Assembly (NCBI GenBank): GCA_964640515.1
Contig: CAZXFG010000018.1
Coordinates: 1 to 14,201, forward strand
Length of the DNA stretch: 14,201 nt
DNA from: CAZXFG01 sp964640515
GTDB lineage: Bacteria > Patescibacteriota > Patescibacteriia > Magasanikbacterales > GWA2-37-8
Reading direction: 5' to 3'
Part shown: piece by piece, positions 1 through 7,210 of the stretch
Position numbering within the stretch: position 1 is the first letter of the stretch
Layout: the number at the start of each line of letters is the position of its first letter
Program-made: the position numbers and the translations under genes
The notes under the pieces: generated by a model
Told to the model about the DNA's origin: nothing
Databases searched by the model: none
Seen by the model: the letters and a program-made list of their open reading frames with translations, nothing else

Positions 1-74
1 TGTCTATTATGGCCAAGAAGAAAAAAGCTAAAAAGAAAGTAGCCAAGAAGAAAAAAGCTAAAAAACGAAGATAG
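1..74 (+). CDS. Lysine-rich basic protein, C-terminal end (or 21-aa peptide)
   Basis: The reading frame ends at TAG (72-74) and is open to the left edge of the window. An ATG at 9-11 would give a 21-residue peptide made almost only of Lys, Ala and Arg, with the 10-residue unit AKKKKAKKKV followed by a near copy, AKKKKAKKRR. The DNA repeats with a 30-bp period: the 23 bases at 12-34 recur exactly at 42-64. Such tails are typical of histone H1-like or other nucleic-acid-binding bacterial proteins, so I infer binding to DNA or RNA. Only 8 bases precede the ATG, so I cannot tell a tiny stand-alone gene from the tail of a larger one. It converges on the endonuclease Q gene, and the two share the terminator at 84-118. 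Confidence 0.55.
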   Translation, partial: SIMAKKKKAKKKVAKKKKAKKRR

Positions 75-83
75 TTTTCGTGG

Positions 84-118
84 ATAAAACCCCGCGCCAA
101 GAAGATGCGGGGTTTTAT
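84..118. terminator. Bidirectional rho-independent terminator
   Basis: A perfect 12-bp stem pairs ATAAAACCCCGC (84-95) with GCGGGGTTTTAT (107-118) around an 11-nt loop. The GC core is flanked by A's on the left and T's on the right, so both strands have a U-tract after the hairpin. It sits between two converging genes, ending the + strand lysine-rich gene and the long minus-strand operon. Confidence 0.85.
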
Positions 119-124
119 TATTTT

Positions 125-1390
125 TTAAAACAATCTGCTTTGTTTTGAAGCATATCTGTTTAGGTCAAGAATTGGCTCAACCACGCCAAAAATTCCATCA
201 TAACCGGGCTTGATTTTAACCCGGCCGGCGCGCATATTCTCAATGGCCAAAGCAATATTTTTATCCGCGGCCTGTCGGCTGATATCAGCCGCCGAACAAT
301 GGAGTAAAATATTGAATTCGTCGCCTAAATTTTTTATTAAACAATCATACTCTTTAGCCACTTTTTTGCTTTTGGCTCCCACTCCGAATACTTTCCCGAT
401 AATCTCCCGCAACGGCACAATATACTTATGCGGAATAAATTTTCCTTCAAGGATATTTTTTTCTTCCCTATCCGCCAAATCATCCACGCGATGCAACACA
501 CCCACGGTCAAAAGTTTTTTGCACTTGGGACAAATATATTTTTGTTTTTTCGTTTCTTGAGGCGCTAAACAAATTCCGCACGCCGCGTGTCCGTCAAAAT
601 GATATTTTCCTTCTTCCGGATAAAATTCAATGGTGTATAAAAATTTATTTTTATCCCCGCTCTTAATTATATCGGTTATTTCATCAAAAGTTATTTTTTC
701 ATCCGACAAATCAAAAACATTCGCCTCTCGCCCCAGATTGTCCAAACTATGAGCGTCAGAATTAGAAACCAAGGTAATCTTGTCCAAAGCGCTCAAGCGA
801 TGGTTCATCGGCGGATCGCTGGAAAGACCGGTTTCAACGGCCCTAATATGAGGAGATAACTCTTCAAAGCACTCCTCCAGCGTATCATAGCCGGATTTGG
901 AGCCAAAAACGGCAAACCATGGAGTCCAGGCGTGAGCCGGTATCATTAAAAACCGCGGATCTATATCCAATAAAATCCGTAAAAGCTCTTTGGCCGGCAA
1001 TCCCATAATCGGACGGCCGTCTGATTTGATATTCACTCCTCTCTCTTCCAATTTCTTGTTTAATTTCTCTACGGCTGATATTTCCGGCGCTAAAATCACC
1101 AAGTGCAGACGCCGAGTTTTGTCGCGATGTTTGTAAATACAAGAAACTTCCGTGGACAAAATAAATCGGGTGGGCGACGAATTATTTTTCAAACCATATA
1201 TTCCGGCTCCATGTTCTTGCAAATGCTGTTTAATGTGTTCAAACCATGCCGGATGGGTAAAATCGCCCGTGGCCACGATATCTATACCCTTGATTTCGCA
1301 AGCGCGGGCGATTTTTGGCAACTCCAACTCCCGCGAACAAGCGCGAGAATATCTGGAATGAATATGTAAATCCAATATTTTCTCCGACAT
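125..1390 (-). CDS. Endonuclease Q-like DNA repair nuclease (PHP domain plus zinc finger)
   Basis: The 421-residue protein starts with a PHP phosphoesterase domain. Metal-ligand motifs are visible: HIH at 9-11, D43 in TGDFTH, E81, H96, H153 in PAHAW, and D212/H214 in SNSDAH. A four-cysteine zinc site (C271, C274, C287, C290) follows, then the family signature TVGVLHRVDDLADRE (about 295-309) and a helical C-terminal region. This order matches endonuclease Q, known from Thermococcales archaea and some bacteria, which nicks DNA 5' of deaminated bases (uracil, hypoxanthine, xanthine) and abasic sites. Such proteins were often annotated as conserved hypothetical or as helicases. It is the last gene of the long operon, 5 nt after the pseudouridine synthase. 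A GGAG eight bases before ATG supports this start. Family assignment is firm; activity here is inferred. Confidence 0.85.
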   Translation of the reverse strand: MSEKILDLHIHSRYSRACSRELELPKIARACEIKGIDIVATGDFTHPAWFEHIKQHLQEHGAGIYGLKNNSSPTRFILSTEVSCIYKHRDKTRRLHLVILAPEISAVEKLNKKLEERGVNIKSDGRPIMGLPAKELLRILLDIDPRFLMIPAHAWTPWFAVFGSKSGYDTLEECFEELSPHIRAVETGLSSDPPMNHRLSALDKITLVSNSDAHSLDNLGREANVFDLSDEKITFDEITDIIKSGDKNKFLYTIEFYPEEGKYHFDGHAACGICLAPQETKKQKYICPKCKKLLTVGVLHRVDDLADREEKNILEGKFIPHKYIVPLREIIGKVFGVGAKSKKVAKEYDCLIKNLGDEFNILLHCSAADISRQAADKNIALAIENMRAGRVKIKPGYDGIFGVVEPILDLNRYASKQSRLF

Positions 1391-1395
1391 ACTTT

Positions 1396-2031
1396 CTACT
1401 CCATACTTACAGTTTTTGTTTCATTGGAGGTGGCAGTGGCAAAAGTCAAAGAGACCGCGGATAAAGCAATGGATTGGTCGGATAATGGCTCCGGAGCGCC
1501 GTATTTCACATCCCCCTTGATCGGGTGGCCCAAATGCGCCAATTGCGATCTGATTTGGTGCGACCGCCCGGTTTTTAAAATAATTTTTAAAAAAGAATTT
1601 TTGCCTTCTTTTTTTATCACCTCATAATATAATTCCGCTCGTTGCGAACCCGGCGCTTCTTTGTCAAAAACCGCCACTTTATTTTTATTTTCATCCTTTA
1701 CCAAATAATTTACCAGTGTCCCCCGGTTCTCTTTCGGACAACCGATCACTTCGGCCTGATAAATTTTTTCTATGGTATGATTTCTGAATTGTTCGGATAA
1801 TCTGGACGCGCCTTTGCTGGTTTTGGCGAACAAAACAACACCGGACACCGGCCGATCTAAACGATGAATCAGTCCTAAAAATACATTGCCGGATTTCTTG
1901 TATTTTTCTTTTAGATATTCCTTTACTTCATCCATCAAACACTTATCTCCTCCCTCATCTGCCTGTACCAAAATACCAGCCGGTTTAAAAACGGCGATTA
2001 AATGATTGTCTTCATATAAAACTTTAAGCAT
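1396..2031 (-). CDS. RluA-family RNA pseudouridine synthase
   Basis: The protein has 211 residues. It opens with VLYEDNHLIAVFKPAG, the usual first strand of the RluA/RluC/RluD catalytic domain, and carries the signature HRLDRPVSG with catalytic Asp at residue 59. The later KTGRSHQIRSQLAHLGHPI stretch matches the family's second conserved block. There is no S4 RNA-binding domain in front, so it resembles the short RluA or YabO-like members rather than RluC or RluD. These enzymes turn uridine into pseudouridine in rRNA or tRNA; the target cannot be read from the sequence. It lies 3 nt after the methyltransferase gene, so the two probably form a cotranscribed RNA-modification pair. Confidence 0.9.
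   Translation of the reverse strand: MLKVLYEDNHLIAVFKPAGILVQADEGGDKCLMDEVKEYLKEKYKKSGNVFLGLIHRLDRPVSGVVLFAKTSKGASRLSEQFRNHTIEKIYQAEVIGCPKENRGTLVNYLVKDENKNKVAVFDKEAPGSQRAELYYEVIKKEGKNSFLKIILKTGRSHQIRSQLAHLGHPIKGDVKYGAPEPLSDQSIALSAVSLTFATATSNETKTVSME
1399..1402 (-). promoter_or_regulatory. Shine-Dalgarno site of the endonuclease Q gene
   Basis: On the minus strand GGAG lies 8 nt before the ATG at 1390. It is formed by the last codons and the stop of the upstream pseudouridine synthase gene (ATG GAG TAG). I checked several other starts in this operon and saw no comparable site, so this one is unusual here and suggests re-initiation after the previous gene. Confidence 0.5.
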
Positions 2032-2034
2032 AAA

Positions 2035-2907
2035 CTAAGCGTGCCATCTCGCAAAAATTCCACAAGGCAATAATCGGCCGGACTTGGCCTCTTCAATAGT
2101 CAGCTCCCCTTCTTCTAATTGCCCGCCATATTTCTCCGCCAGTGGCGCCAGATTATTAGCATAAGCAATGGCCGAATATCCGGAAGCATAACCATTAGCC
2201 AGGAAAAATAACGGCCGATCAGATAAAATCCGGAAACAATCTTCAAAAAGCGATACTAAATTCTTCTCTATCTTCCAAGTCTCACCGGTCGGACCATGGC
2301 CAAAAGCCGGAGGATCCATTATAACGCCATCGTATTTGTGGCCGCGCTTTATTTCTCTTTTTACAAATTTGGCCGCATCATCTAAAATCCAACGGATTGG
2401 TTTATCAGCCAAACCGGACAGGGAGGCATTGTCTTTAGCCCAGCCAATAGCGGTTTTGGAACCATCTAAGTGCACTACTTCCGCGCCGGCCTGGGCCGCG
2501 GCCAAAGTAGCGCCGCCCGTATAACCAAAAAGATTCAAAACCGATATTTTTCTGCTGGCTTTAGCGATTTTTTCTCTTATCCAATCCCAATTAGCCAAAT
2601 GTTCGGGAAAAATACCGGTGTGTTTGAAAGCGGTGGGGCGGATCCAAAATTTCAACCCGCCGAACTCAATTTGCCATTTTTCCGGTACACCGGGTTTTGT
2701 CTCCCACTTGGCATCCTTAGATTGGCGAGTAAACACGCCCCCGGCTTGTTCCCATTCTTTGACGCTTAAATTTTTGGGCCAAAGCGCTTGCGGGTCAGGG
2801 CGAGATAAAACAATATCACCGTATCTTTCCAATTTTTCTTCATCACCCGTATCCATCAATTCATAATCCGCCTGCGGTTTTGTCTTTTGAATAATATATC
2901 CGGACAT
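2035..2907 (-). CDS. Class I SAM-dependent methyltransferase, RlmI-like (COG1092 type)
   Basis: The protein has 290 residues. The N-terminal 100 residues contain RYGDIVLSRPDPQALWPK, a stretch typical of this family, with no separate PUA domain as found in E. coli RlmI. The Rossmann-fold methyltransferase follows: motif I NLFGYTGG (125-132), an acidic ribose-binding residue at D148, DD at 177-178, and the catalytic-loop motif DPPAFG (198-203). A DPP(A/K)F motif is usual in enzymes of the RlmI/RlmKL group that methylate rRNA bases, so 23S rRNA is a plausible but unproven substrate. Neighbours are a pseudouridine synthase (3 nt downstream) and a GNAT protein (7 nt upstream). Confidence 0.85.
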   Translation of the reverse strand: MSGYIIQKTKPQADYELMDTGDEEKLERYGDIVLSRPDPQALWPKNLSVKEWEQAGGVFTRQSKDAKWETKPGVPEKWQIEFGGLKFWIRPTAFKHTGIFPEHLANWDWIREKIAKASRKISVLNLFGYTGGATLAAAQAGAEVVHLDGSKTAIGWAKDNASLSGLADKPIRWILDDAAKFVKREIKRGHKYDGVIMDPPAFGHGPTGETWKIEKNLVSLFEDCFRILSDRPLFFLANGYASGYSAIAYANNLAPLAEKYGGQLEEGELTIEEAKSGRLLPCGIFARWHA

Positions 2908-2914
2908 AAAATTA

Positions 2915-3247
2915 TTAAAAATCCATTCTAAATTCTAATCCATAATCTTTAAACCCCAGGACTTCATACCATTGATGTATTTTATCTCTGGATTGCCGGC
3001 TGGAAGCGATAAGTTTGTAACAACCTCTGGCCTTAGCTTCTTCAATGATCTCTTTCACCAACCGCGTACCCAAACCAGAACCCCGATATTTTTCCTCCAC
3101 AAACACATCTTCTAACAAACCATAGGGCTCTTTATGCAGATCGTTAAAAATAACATATAAAAATGCTCTGCCCGCGCTCTCACCGCCTTCTTCGGCCGTA
3201 ATTTTCACCGCAAAACAATCTTTTTTTATTTCTTTTTTTATTTCCAT
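2915..3247 (-). CDS. GNAT-family N-acetyltransferase
   Basis: A 110-residue single GNAT domain, shorter than the usual 140-170 residues. The acetyl-CoA-binding motif A is clear: LLEDVFVEEKYRGSGLGTRL with the R-G-S-G-L-G loop at 55-60, followed by the alpha-3 helix and IHQWYEVLGF (90-99), the typical motif B ending. The first strands are compressed, so the substrate side of the fold is minimal. The substrate is unknown. Its location inside an amino-sugar operon makes an amino sugar or a ribosomal-protein amine possible, but nothing in the sequence decides this. It follows yvcK by 3 nt and lies in the same reading frame after that gene's TGA stop. Confidence 0.85.
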   Translation of the reverse strand: MEIKKEIKKDCFAVKITAEEGGESAGRAFLYVIFNDLHKEPYGLLEDVFVEEKYRGSGLGTRLVKEIIEEAKARGCYKLIASSRQSRDKIHQWYEVLGFKDYGLEFRMDF

Positions 3248-3250
3248 AAA

Positions 3251-4204
3251 TCAAACTAATATATTTTGTAAAATTTTACCCAATTTAACTGAGCATAAAC
3301 CGCCACCGGCTCGTTCATAATCCGCTTTGATAATATTCATCTCTTTCTGATTTTCCACATCATCTACCAAAGAAATCCAGTGTTTTTGCCTATATAACGC
3401 CTGGTGCTCTGCGGATAATACCACATTGTTATATACTGCGTGATCAACCAGCCGAGGCAAATATTGCTCCAAAGCGCGAATAGTTTCGCTTAAAGTGGCC
3501 GGGCAACTCTCACCTCCTTTAACATAGGCATCGCCAGTCACATAAACCAACTCGGCTTTGGACTTATTTATCGCTTCCTTGACTCCTTGAGGTAAAATAG
3601 CGGCAATAATGCTGGTGTACAGACTGCCCGGGCCGAAAATGATATAATCAGCTGATTCAATGGCTTCTTTAGCCCCCGCAAAAATCTGTCCGGCCGGCTC
3701 TAACCAAGCTTCTTTTATTCGTCGCACCGGGTCATAGGTAGGTTTATCCAGTTTGGCCTCGCCTTTCACTATTTCCCCATCATCCAATTCCGCGCATAAA
3801 TCGGTTTTATCTAAAGTAGCCGGATAGGCGTGACCAATTGCTTCCATGCTCTGCTCCAAAGCGCGGATGGCAGACATAAAATCACCGTCATATTTTTCTC
3901 CTAAAATCAAGGCTAGATTGCCTAAATTGTGACCATCCAGTTTCCCCGCTCCGGAAAATCTATTGCGAAAAAAAATCTGCTTCAGTAGAGGATAATCATA
4001 TTTTGATAGGGCCAATACCGCCCGCATGATATCGCCGGGAGGTAGAGTATTGAATTCCTCGCGTAAACGGCCGGAAGAACCACCGGAGTCGCTCATGGAG
4101 ATTACGGCGGAAATATCAAACAAATCTAAATTCTGTTTTAGCGCCACAATGGAAATGGCACTGCCGTTCCCCCCGCCTATGACTACAACTTTTTTCTTGG
4201 ACAT
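3251..4204 (-). CDS. yvcK: YvcK/GlmR, UDP-GlcNAc-binding gluconeogenesis factor (CofD-like)
   Basis: The protein has 317 residues, the usual length. It begins with VVVIGGGNGSAI and continues with ISMSDSGGSSGRLREEF, PPGDIMRAVLALS and DGHNLGNLALIL, hallmarks of the YvcK branch of the CofD-like family. In Bacillus subtilis the homologue (renamed GlmR) binds UDP-GlcNAc and stimulates GlmS, and it is needed for growth on gluconeogenic carbon; in other bacteria it affects cell-wall precursor supply. Here it lies directly after glmS with a 3-nt gap, which fits the same partnership. It ends on TGA. Family certain; regulatory role inferred from homologues and context. Confidence 0.93.
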   Translation of the reverse strand: MSKKKVVVIGGGNGSAISIVALKQNLDLFDISAVISMSDSGGSSGRLREEFNTLPPGDIMRAVLALSKYDYPLLKQIFFRNRFSGAGKLDGHNLGNLALILGEKYDGDFMSAIRALEQSMEAIGHAYPATLDKTDLCAELDDGEIVKGEAKLDKPTYDPVRRIKEAWLEPAGQIFAGAKEAIESADYIIFGPGSLYTSIIAAILPQGVKEAINKSKAELVYVTGDAYVKGGESCPATLSETIRALEQYLPRLVDHAVYNNVVLSAEHQALYRQKHWISLVDDVENQKEMNIIKADYERAGGGLCSVKLGKILQNILV

Positions 4205-4207
4205 ATT

Positions 4208-6031
4208 TTATTCTACAGTTACGCTTTTGGCTAAATTTCTCGGCCGATCCACATCCCGGCCCAAACCAACGGCAATATAATAGGCAAAGAGCTGGAGCGG
4301 AATAGTATTCAAAAGCGGTTCCAAAAGTTCCATGGTAGCCGGCACATAGATGATATCTTCAGCTAATTCTTTTGCCTGTTTATCGCCTTCGGTAGCGATT
4401 AAAATAACCGGCGCTTTTCTCGCTCTAATCTCTTCGATATTGCTTCTCATCTTATCGTAAAGCTGGTTATTGGTCATAACGCCAAATACCGGAAAGTCCG
4501 GAGTCAGAAGCGCGTTAACCCCATGTTTCATTTCACCGGCCGGATAGGCCTCGCTATGAATATATGATATCTCTTTGAGTTTATGTGAACCCTCTAAAGC
4601 CACCGGATAATTAATTCCCCGGCCTAAATACAGAAAATTAGTATAATCTTTGTATTTCAAAGCAATCTTCTTTATTTTTTCGCCTTGCGCTAGAATCTGA
4701 TCCATCTTCTTCGGAATCTCCAATAAAGCGTTAAGCAATCTTTGCCCGGTGGCTGGCGTCACTCGATTCAAACGGCCGAATTGCAAAGCATATAAAATCA
4801 AAACCGCTACCATATTGGTATAGGCCTTAGTAGAGGCCACAGCCAGCTCTGGCCCGGCGTGAATATATGTTCCGCCGTCAGTCTCGCGGGCAATGGTAGA
4901 GCCGATCACATTCACTATGCCGCGCACAAAAGCGCCCTTGCGTTTAGCTTCGCGCAAAGCGGCCAAAGTATCGGCCGTCTCGCCTGATTGTGAAATGCCA
5001 AAAACCAAGGTGTGATGGTCAATGATCGGATCCCGATAACGAAATTCACTGCCCACATCCACTTCCGTCGGGATGCCGGCCAACCGTTCAAAAGCATATT
5101 TACCCACCATGGCGGCGTAAGAAGCTGTGCCACAAGCCAAAAGCACCACTCGCTTCACTTTATGCATTTCTTCTCCGGTCATATTCAAACCACCCAAATG
5201 CGCCGTACCCTCTTCCAAATCATAACGACCGCGAATGGCATCTTTTAGCACTGTGGGCTGATCAAAAATTTCTTTCAACATAAAATAGTCAAAGCCCTGT
5301 TTTTGCGCCTGCGCCTCATCCCAGTCAATTTGTTCCACACACTTGGGAACCTTTTTTGATTTGATGTTATAAATTTGAAAACCAGTCGGCTTAATATCAG
5401 CCACTTCCCCGTCATCCAAAAAAATCACATTGCGAGTATGGGCGAGCATGGGAGAGGTATCAGAAGCCAGATAATATTCACCGTCACCTACTCCAATCAC
5501 CAAGGGACTACCCAGACGCGCGGCCACCAAACGGTCCGGCTCGCTGGCATGCATAGCCACTAAACCATAAGTGCCTCGCACTTTGGACAACGCCTTTTGA
5601 ACAGCTGACAAAAGATCTCCCTTGTAAAAAATTTCAATCAAATGAGCTAAAATTTCCGTATCGGTTTGTGATTTTAATTGATGCTTTTGTAAAAATTTTT
5701 CCTTAAGCTCGCGATAATTCTCAATAATACCATTGTGAACAATCACCAAATCATCTGTTTGCCCATAGTGCGGATGCGCGTTTTCTTCTGTTACTCCTCC
5801 GTGCGTAGCCCAACGAGTATGAGCGATGCCAACTGTCGCAAAATTCTTCCCTGTTTTTAATTTTTTTGCCAAATTGTCTATCTTGCCAACCGCCCGAATG
5901 CGTCTAAACTTGCCATTTTCAGCCAAAGCCACGCCGGCCGAATCATATCCGCGATATTCCAAACGACGCAACCCGTTCAAGAGTATAGGCAAAGCTTCTT
6001 TTTTTCCGACATAGGCGACAATTCCGCACAT
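4208..6031 (-). CDS. glmS: Glutamine--fructose-6-phosphate aminotransferase (isomerizing)
   Basis: GlmS makes glucosamine-6-phosphate from fructose-6-phosphate and glutamine, the first step to UDP-GlcNAc. I start it at the ATG at 6031, giving 607 residues beginning MCGIVAYVG: Cys2 must become the N-terminal nucleophile, so the longer frame from 6064, which adds 11 residues, is wrong. The N-terminal glutaminase domain (1 to about 220) shows HTRWATHG and the HNGIIENY block. Two SIS sugar-isomerase domains follow, with GISQSGETADT, then SHKLKEISYIHSEAYPAGEMKHG and the ending PRNLAKSVTVE typical of the family. It lies 4 nt after the oxidoreductase gamma gene and 3 nt before yvcK. No glmS ribozyme is possible because the gap is too short. 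Confidence 0.97.
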   Translation of the reverse strand: MCGIVAYVGKKEALPILLNGLRRLEYRGYDSAGVALAENGKFRRIRAVGKIDNLAKKLKTGKNFATVGIAHTRWATHGGVTEENAHPHYGQTDDLVIVHNGIIENYRELKEKFLQKHQLKSQTDTEILAHLIEIFYKGDLLSAVQKALSKVRGTYGLVAMHASEPDRLVAARLGSPLVIGVGDGEYYLASDTSPMLAHTRNVIFLDDGEVADIKPTGFQIYNIKSKKVPKCVEQIDWDEAQAQKQGFDYFMLKEIFDQPTVLKDAIRGRYDLEEGTAHLGGLNMTGEEMHKVKRVVLLACGTASYAAMVGKYAFERLAGIPTEVDVGSEFRYRDPIIDHHTLVFGISQSGETADTLAALREAKRKGAFVRGIVNVIGSTIARETDGGTYIHAGPELAVASTKAYTNMVAVLILYALQFGRLNRVTPATGQRLLNALLEIPKKMDQILAQGEKIKKIALKYKDYTNFLYLGRGINYPVALEGSHKLKEISYIHSEAYPAGEMKHGVNALLTPDFPVFGVMTNNQLYDKMRSNIEEIRARKAPVILIATEGDKQAKELAEDIIYVPATMELLEPLLNTIPLQLFAYYIAVGLGRDVDRPRNLAKSVTVE

Positions 6032-6035
6032 ATAT

Positions 6036-6527
6036 TTACTGTTTAGTGGACAAACCCAAAGCAAACGCTTTTTTATTATCTTCCCATCCTGACTTCTGGC
6101 TTAATTTTTTCTCTAACAACTGTTCAATTTCCTCTTGTTGGCATAATTTCTGGTCAACCAAAATTTTAGTCAATAATCCTAAAAAGAAAACATTCAAACT
6201 CTGCGACTTTATATTTTCTTTAGCTAAAACTTCTTTATAATTCTCCGCGTCCAAAATTTTAGTTTCCGCCCGTTGATATTGTTTTGTCCTTTCCCGCGCT
6301 TGAGCGGATAAAATCACTAAAATATCCGGCGTGGTAAACTTGGGATAAACTATTTCTTTATCGGAAATCTTGATGAATACCAAAGAAATACCGCCGCGTT
6401 GCTCTAAACCATAATTTGGAATACTGGTAATTTGTAAATCGCTCTTGAGCGCGGCTTGAGCGATAATATCAGCCACCGCTTGCACGCCTTGCCCTCCGTC
6501 TCCGGATAATAAAAGTTTTAACAACAT
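6036..6527 (-). CDS. 2-oxoacid:ferredoxin oxidoreductase, gamma subunit
   Basis: The protein has 163 residues. The start LLLSGDGGQGVQAVADIIAQAA contains the family loop GDGGQG (9-14), and SIPNYGLEQRGGISLVFIKIS corresponds to the conserved YGxExRGG block of gamma domains in pyruvate, ketoisovalerate and indolepyruvate oxidoreductases. This subunit supports coenzyme A and substrate handling in the alpha-beta-gamma complex and has no cofactor motif of its own. It starts 1 nt after the beta gene stops, so translation is probably coupled. The residues after about 110 are weakly conserved. Confidence 0.88.
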   Translation of the reverse strand: MLLKLLLSGDGGQGVQAVADIIAQAALKSDLQITSIPNYGLEQRGGISLVFIKISDKEIVYPKFTTPDILVILSAQARERTKQYQRAETKILDAENYKEVLAKENIKSQSLNVFFLGLLTKILVDQKLCQQEEIEQLLEKKLSQKSGWEDNKKAFALGLSTKQ

Positions 6528-6528
6528 A

Positions 6529-7206
6529 TTAAAATATTCCTAATTTAAACACTGGCTTCATTTTTTCTTCCAAATATTTTAAAGTGTCAGGACCTTTAGT
6601 GCGCCAATTGGTCGGACAAAAAGACAAAAATTCCACCAGAGAAAAATGTCCGGCCTGCTGCGCTGAAATAGCTTTCTTAATGTATTCTTGCATCTGCGCC
6701 GGATTATTTACGGCTGTGCGCGCGACAAAAGCGTCCGAAGCCACCACTTGTTTTAGCGCTTCTGGTCCTAAAAACGGCTTGTCTATACTGCCTTTGGGGC
6801 TGGTCGGGGTAATTTGTCCGGTCAAAGTGGTGGGAGCGGTCTGACCGCCGGTCATGCCATAAACGGTATTATTTACTATTAAAACCGTTACCGGTTCATC
6901 GCGGCGCGCGGCATGATAAAGACTCTGCCAGCCGATAGCATAAGCCCCGCCATCGCCGGCATAAGCGAAACAAACCGAGTTGTTACGCGCTCGTTTAAAA
7001 CCCATCATGGTCGGTACCACTCGGCCGTGATGAGTCTGAAAGGTATTGATGGGTAAATAATTCCAAGCCAAGAGCGAACAGCCGATATCCAAACCTAACA
7101 CGGCTTGTTTAGCTAAACCCATTTCATCCAAAACTCTTTTCATCATCATGAGCACGATGGGGTGGCCGCAGCCCGGACAAAATTTTGCTGGTGCTTCTGA
7201 AGGCAT
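6529..7206 (-). CDS. 2-oxoacid:ferredoxin oxidoreductase, beta subunit (TPP and 4Fe-4S)
   Basis: The protein has 225 residues, slightly shorter than common beta subunits of about 240-330. CPGCGH at 10-15 opens the protein. The thiamine-diphosphate motif runs from GDGG (84-87) to NN (112-113), followed by YGMTGGQTAPTT, the typical metal-binding and substrate loop. Cys10, Cys13, Cys43 and Cys197 (in SFCPTNW) match the four ligands of the single 4Fe-4S cluster held by beta subunits of this superfamily. The reaction is oxidative decarboxylation of a 2-oxoacid to an acyl-CoA with reduction of ferredoxin. The sequence alone does not separate pyruvate from 2-oxoglutarate or branched-chain acids. Confidence 0.92.
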   Translation of the reverse strand: MPSEAPAKFCPGCGHPIVLMMMKRVLDEMGLAKQAVLGLDIGCSLLAWNYLPINTFQTHHGRVVPTMMGFKRARNNSVCFAYAGDGGAYAIGWQSLYHAARRDEPVTVLIVNNTVYGMTGGQTAPTTLTGQITPTSPKGSIDKPFLGPEALKQVVASDAFVARTAVNNPAQMQEYIKKAISAQQAGHFSLVEFLSFCPTNWRTKGPDTLKYLEEKMKPVFKLGIF

Positions 7207-7210
7207 ATCT

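Noticed and set aside
210..560. 116-residue open frame on the + strand opposite endonuclease Q
   Set aside because: It is a shadow of the minus-strand gene: no start signal and no recognisable motif, while the opposite strand encodes a well conserved protein.
3251..3253. Recoding of TGA as glycine, as in Gracilibacteria and Absconditabacteria
   Set aside because: All long genes are complete with no internal TGA; with TGA as glycine many would be expected inside genes. One TGA fits a normal stop.
6032..6035. glmS ribozyme upstream of GlmS
   Set aside because: Only 4 nt separate glmS from the previous gene, so there is no leader to hold a ribozyme.
6032..6064. Longer GlmS start adding 11 residues
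   Set aside because: The catalytic Cys must directly follow the initiator Met; only the ATG at 6031 gives MCGIV, and the extension overlaps the gamma-subunit gene.
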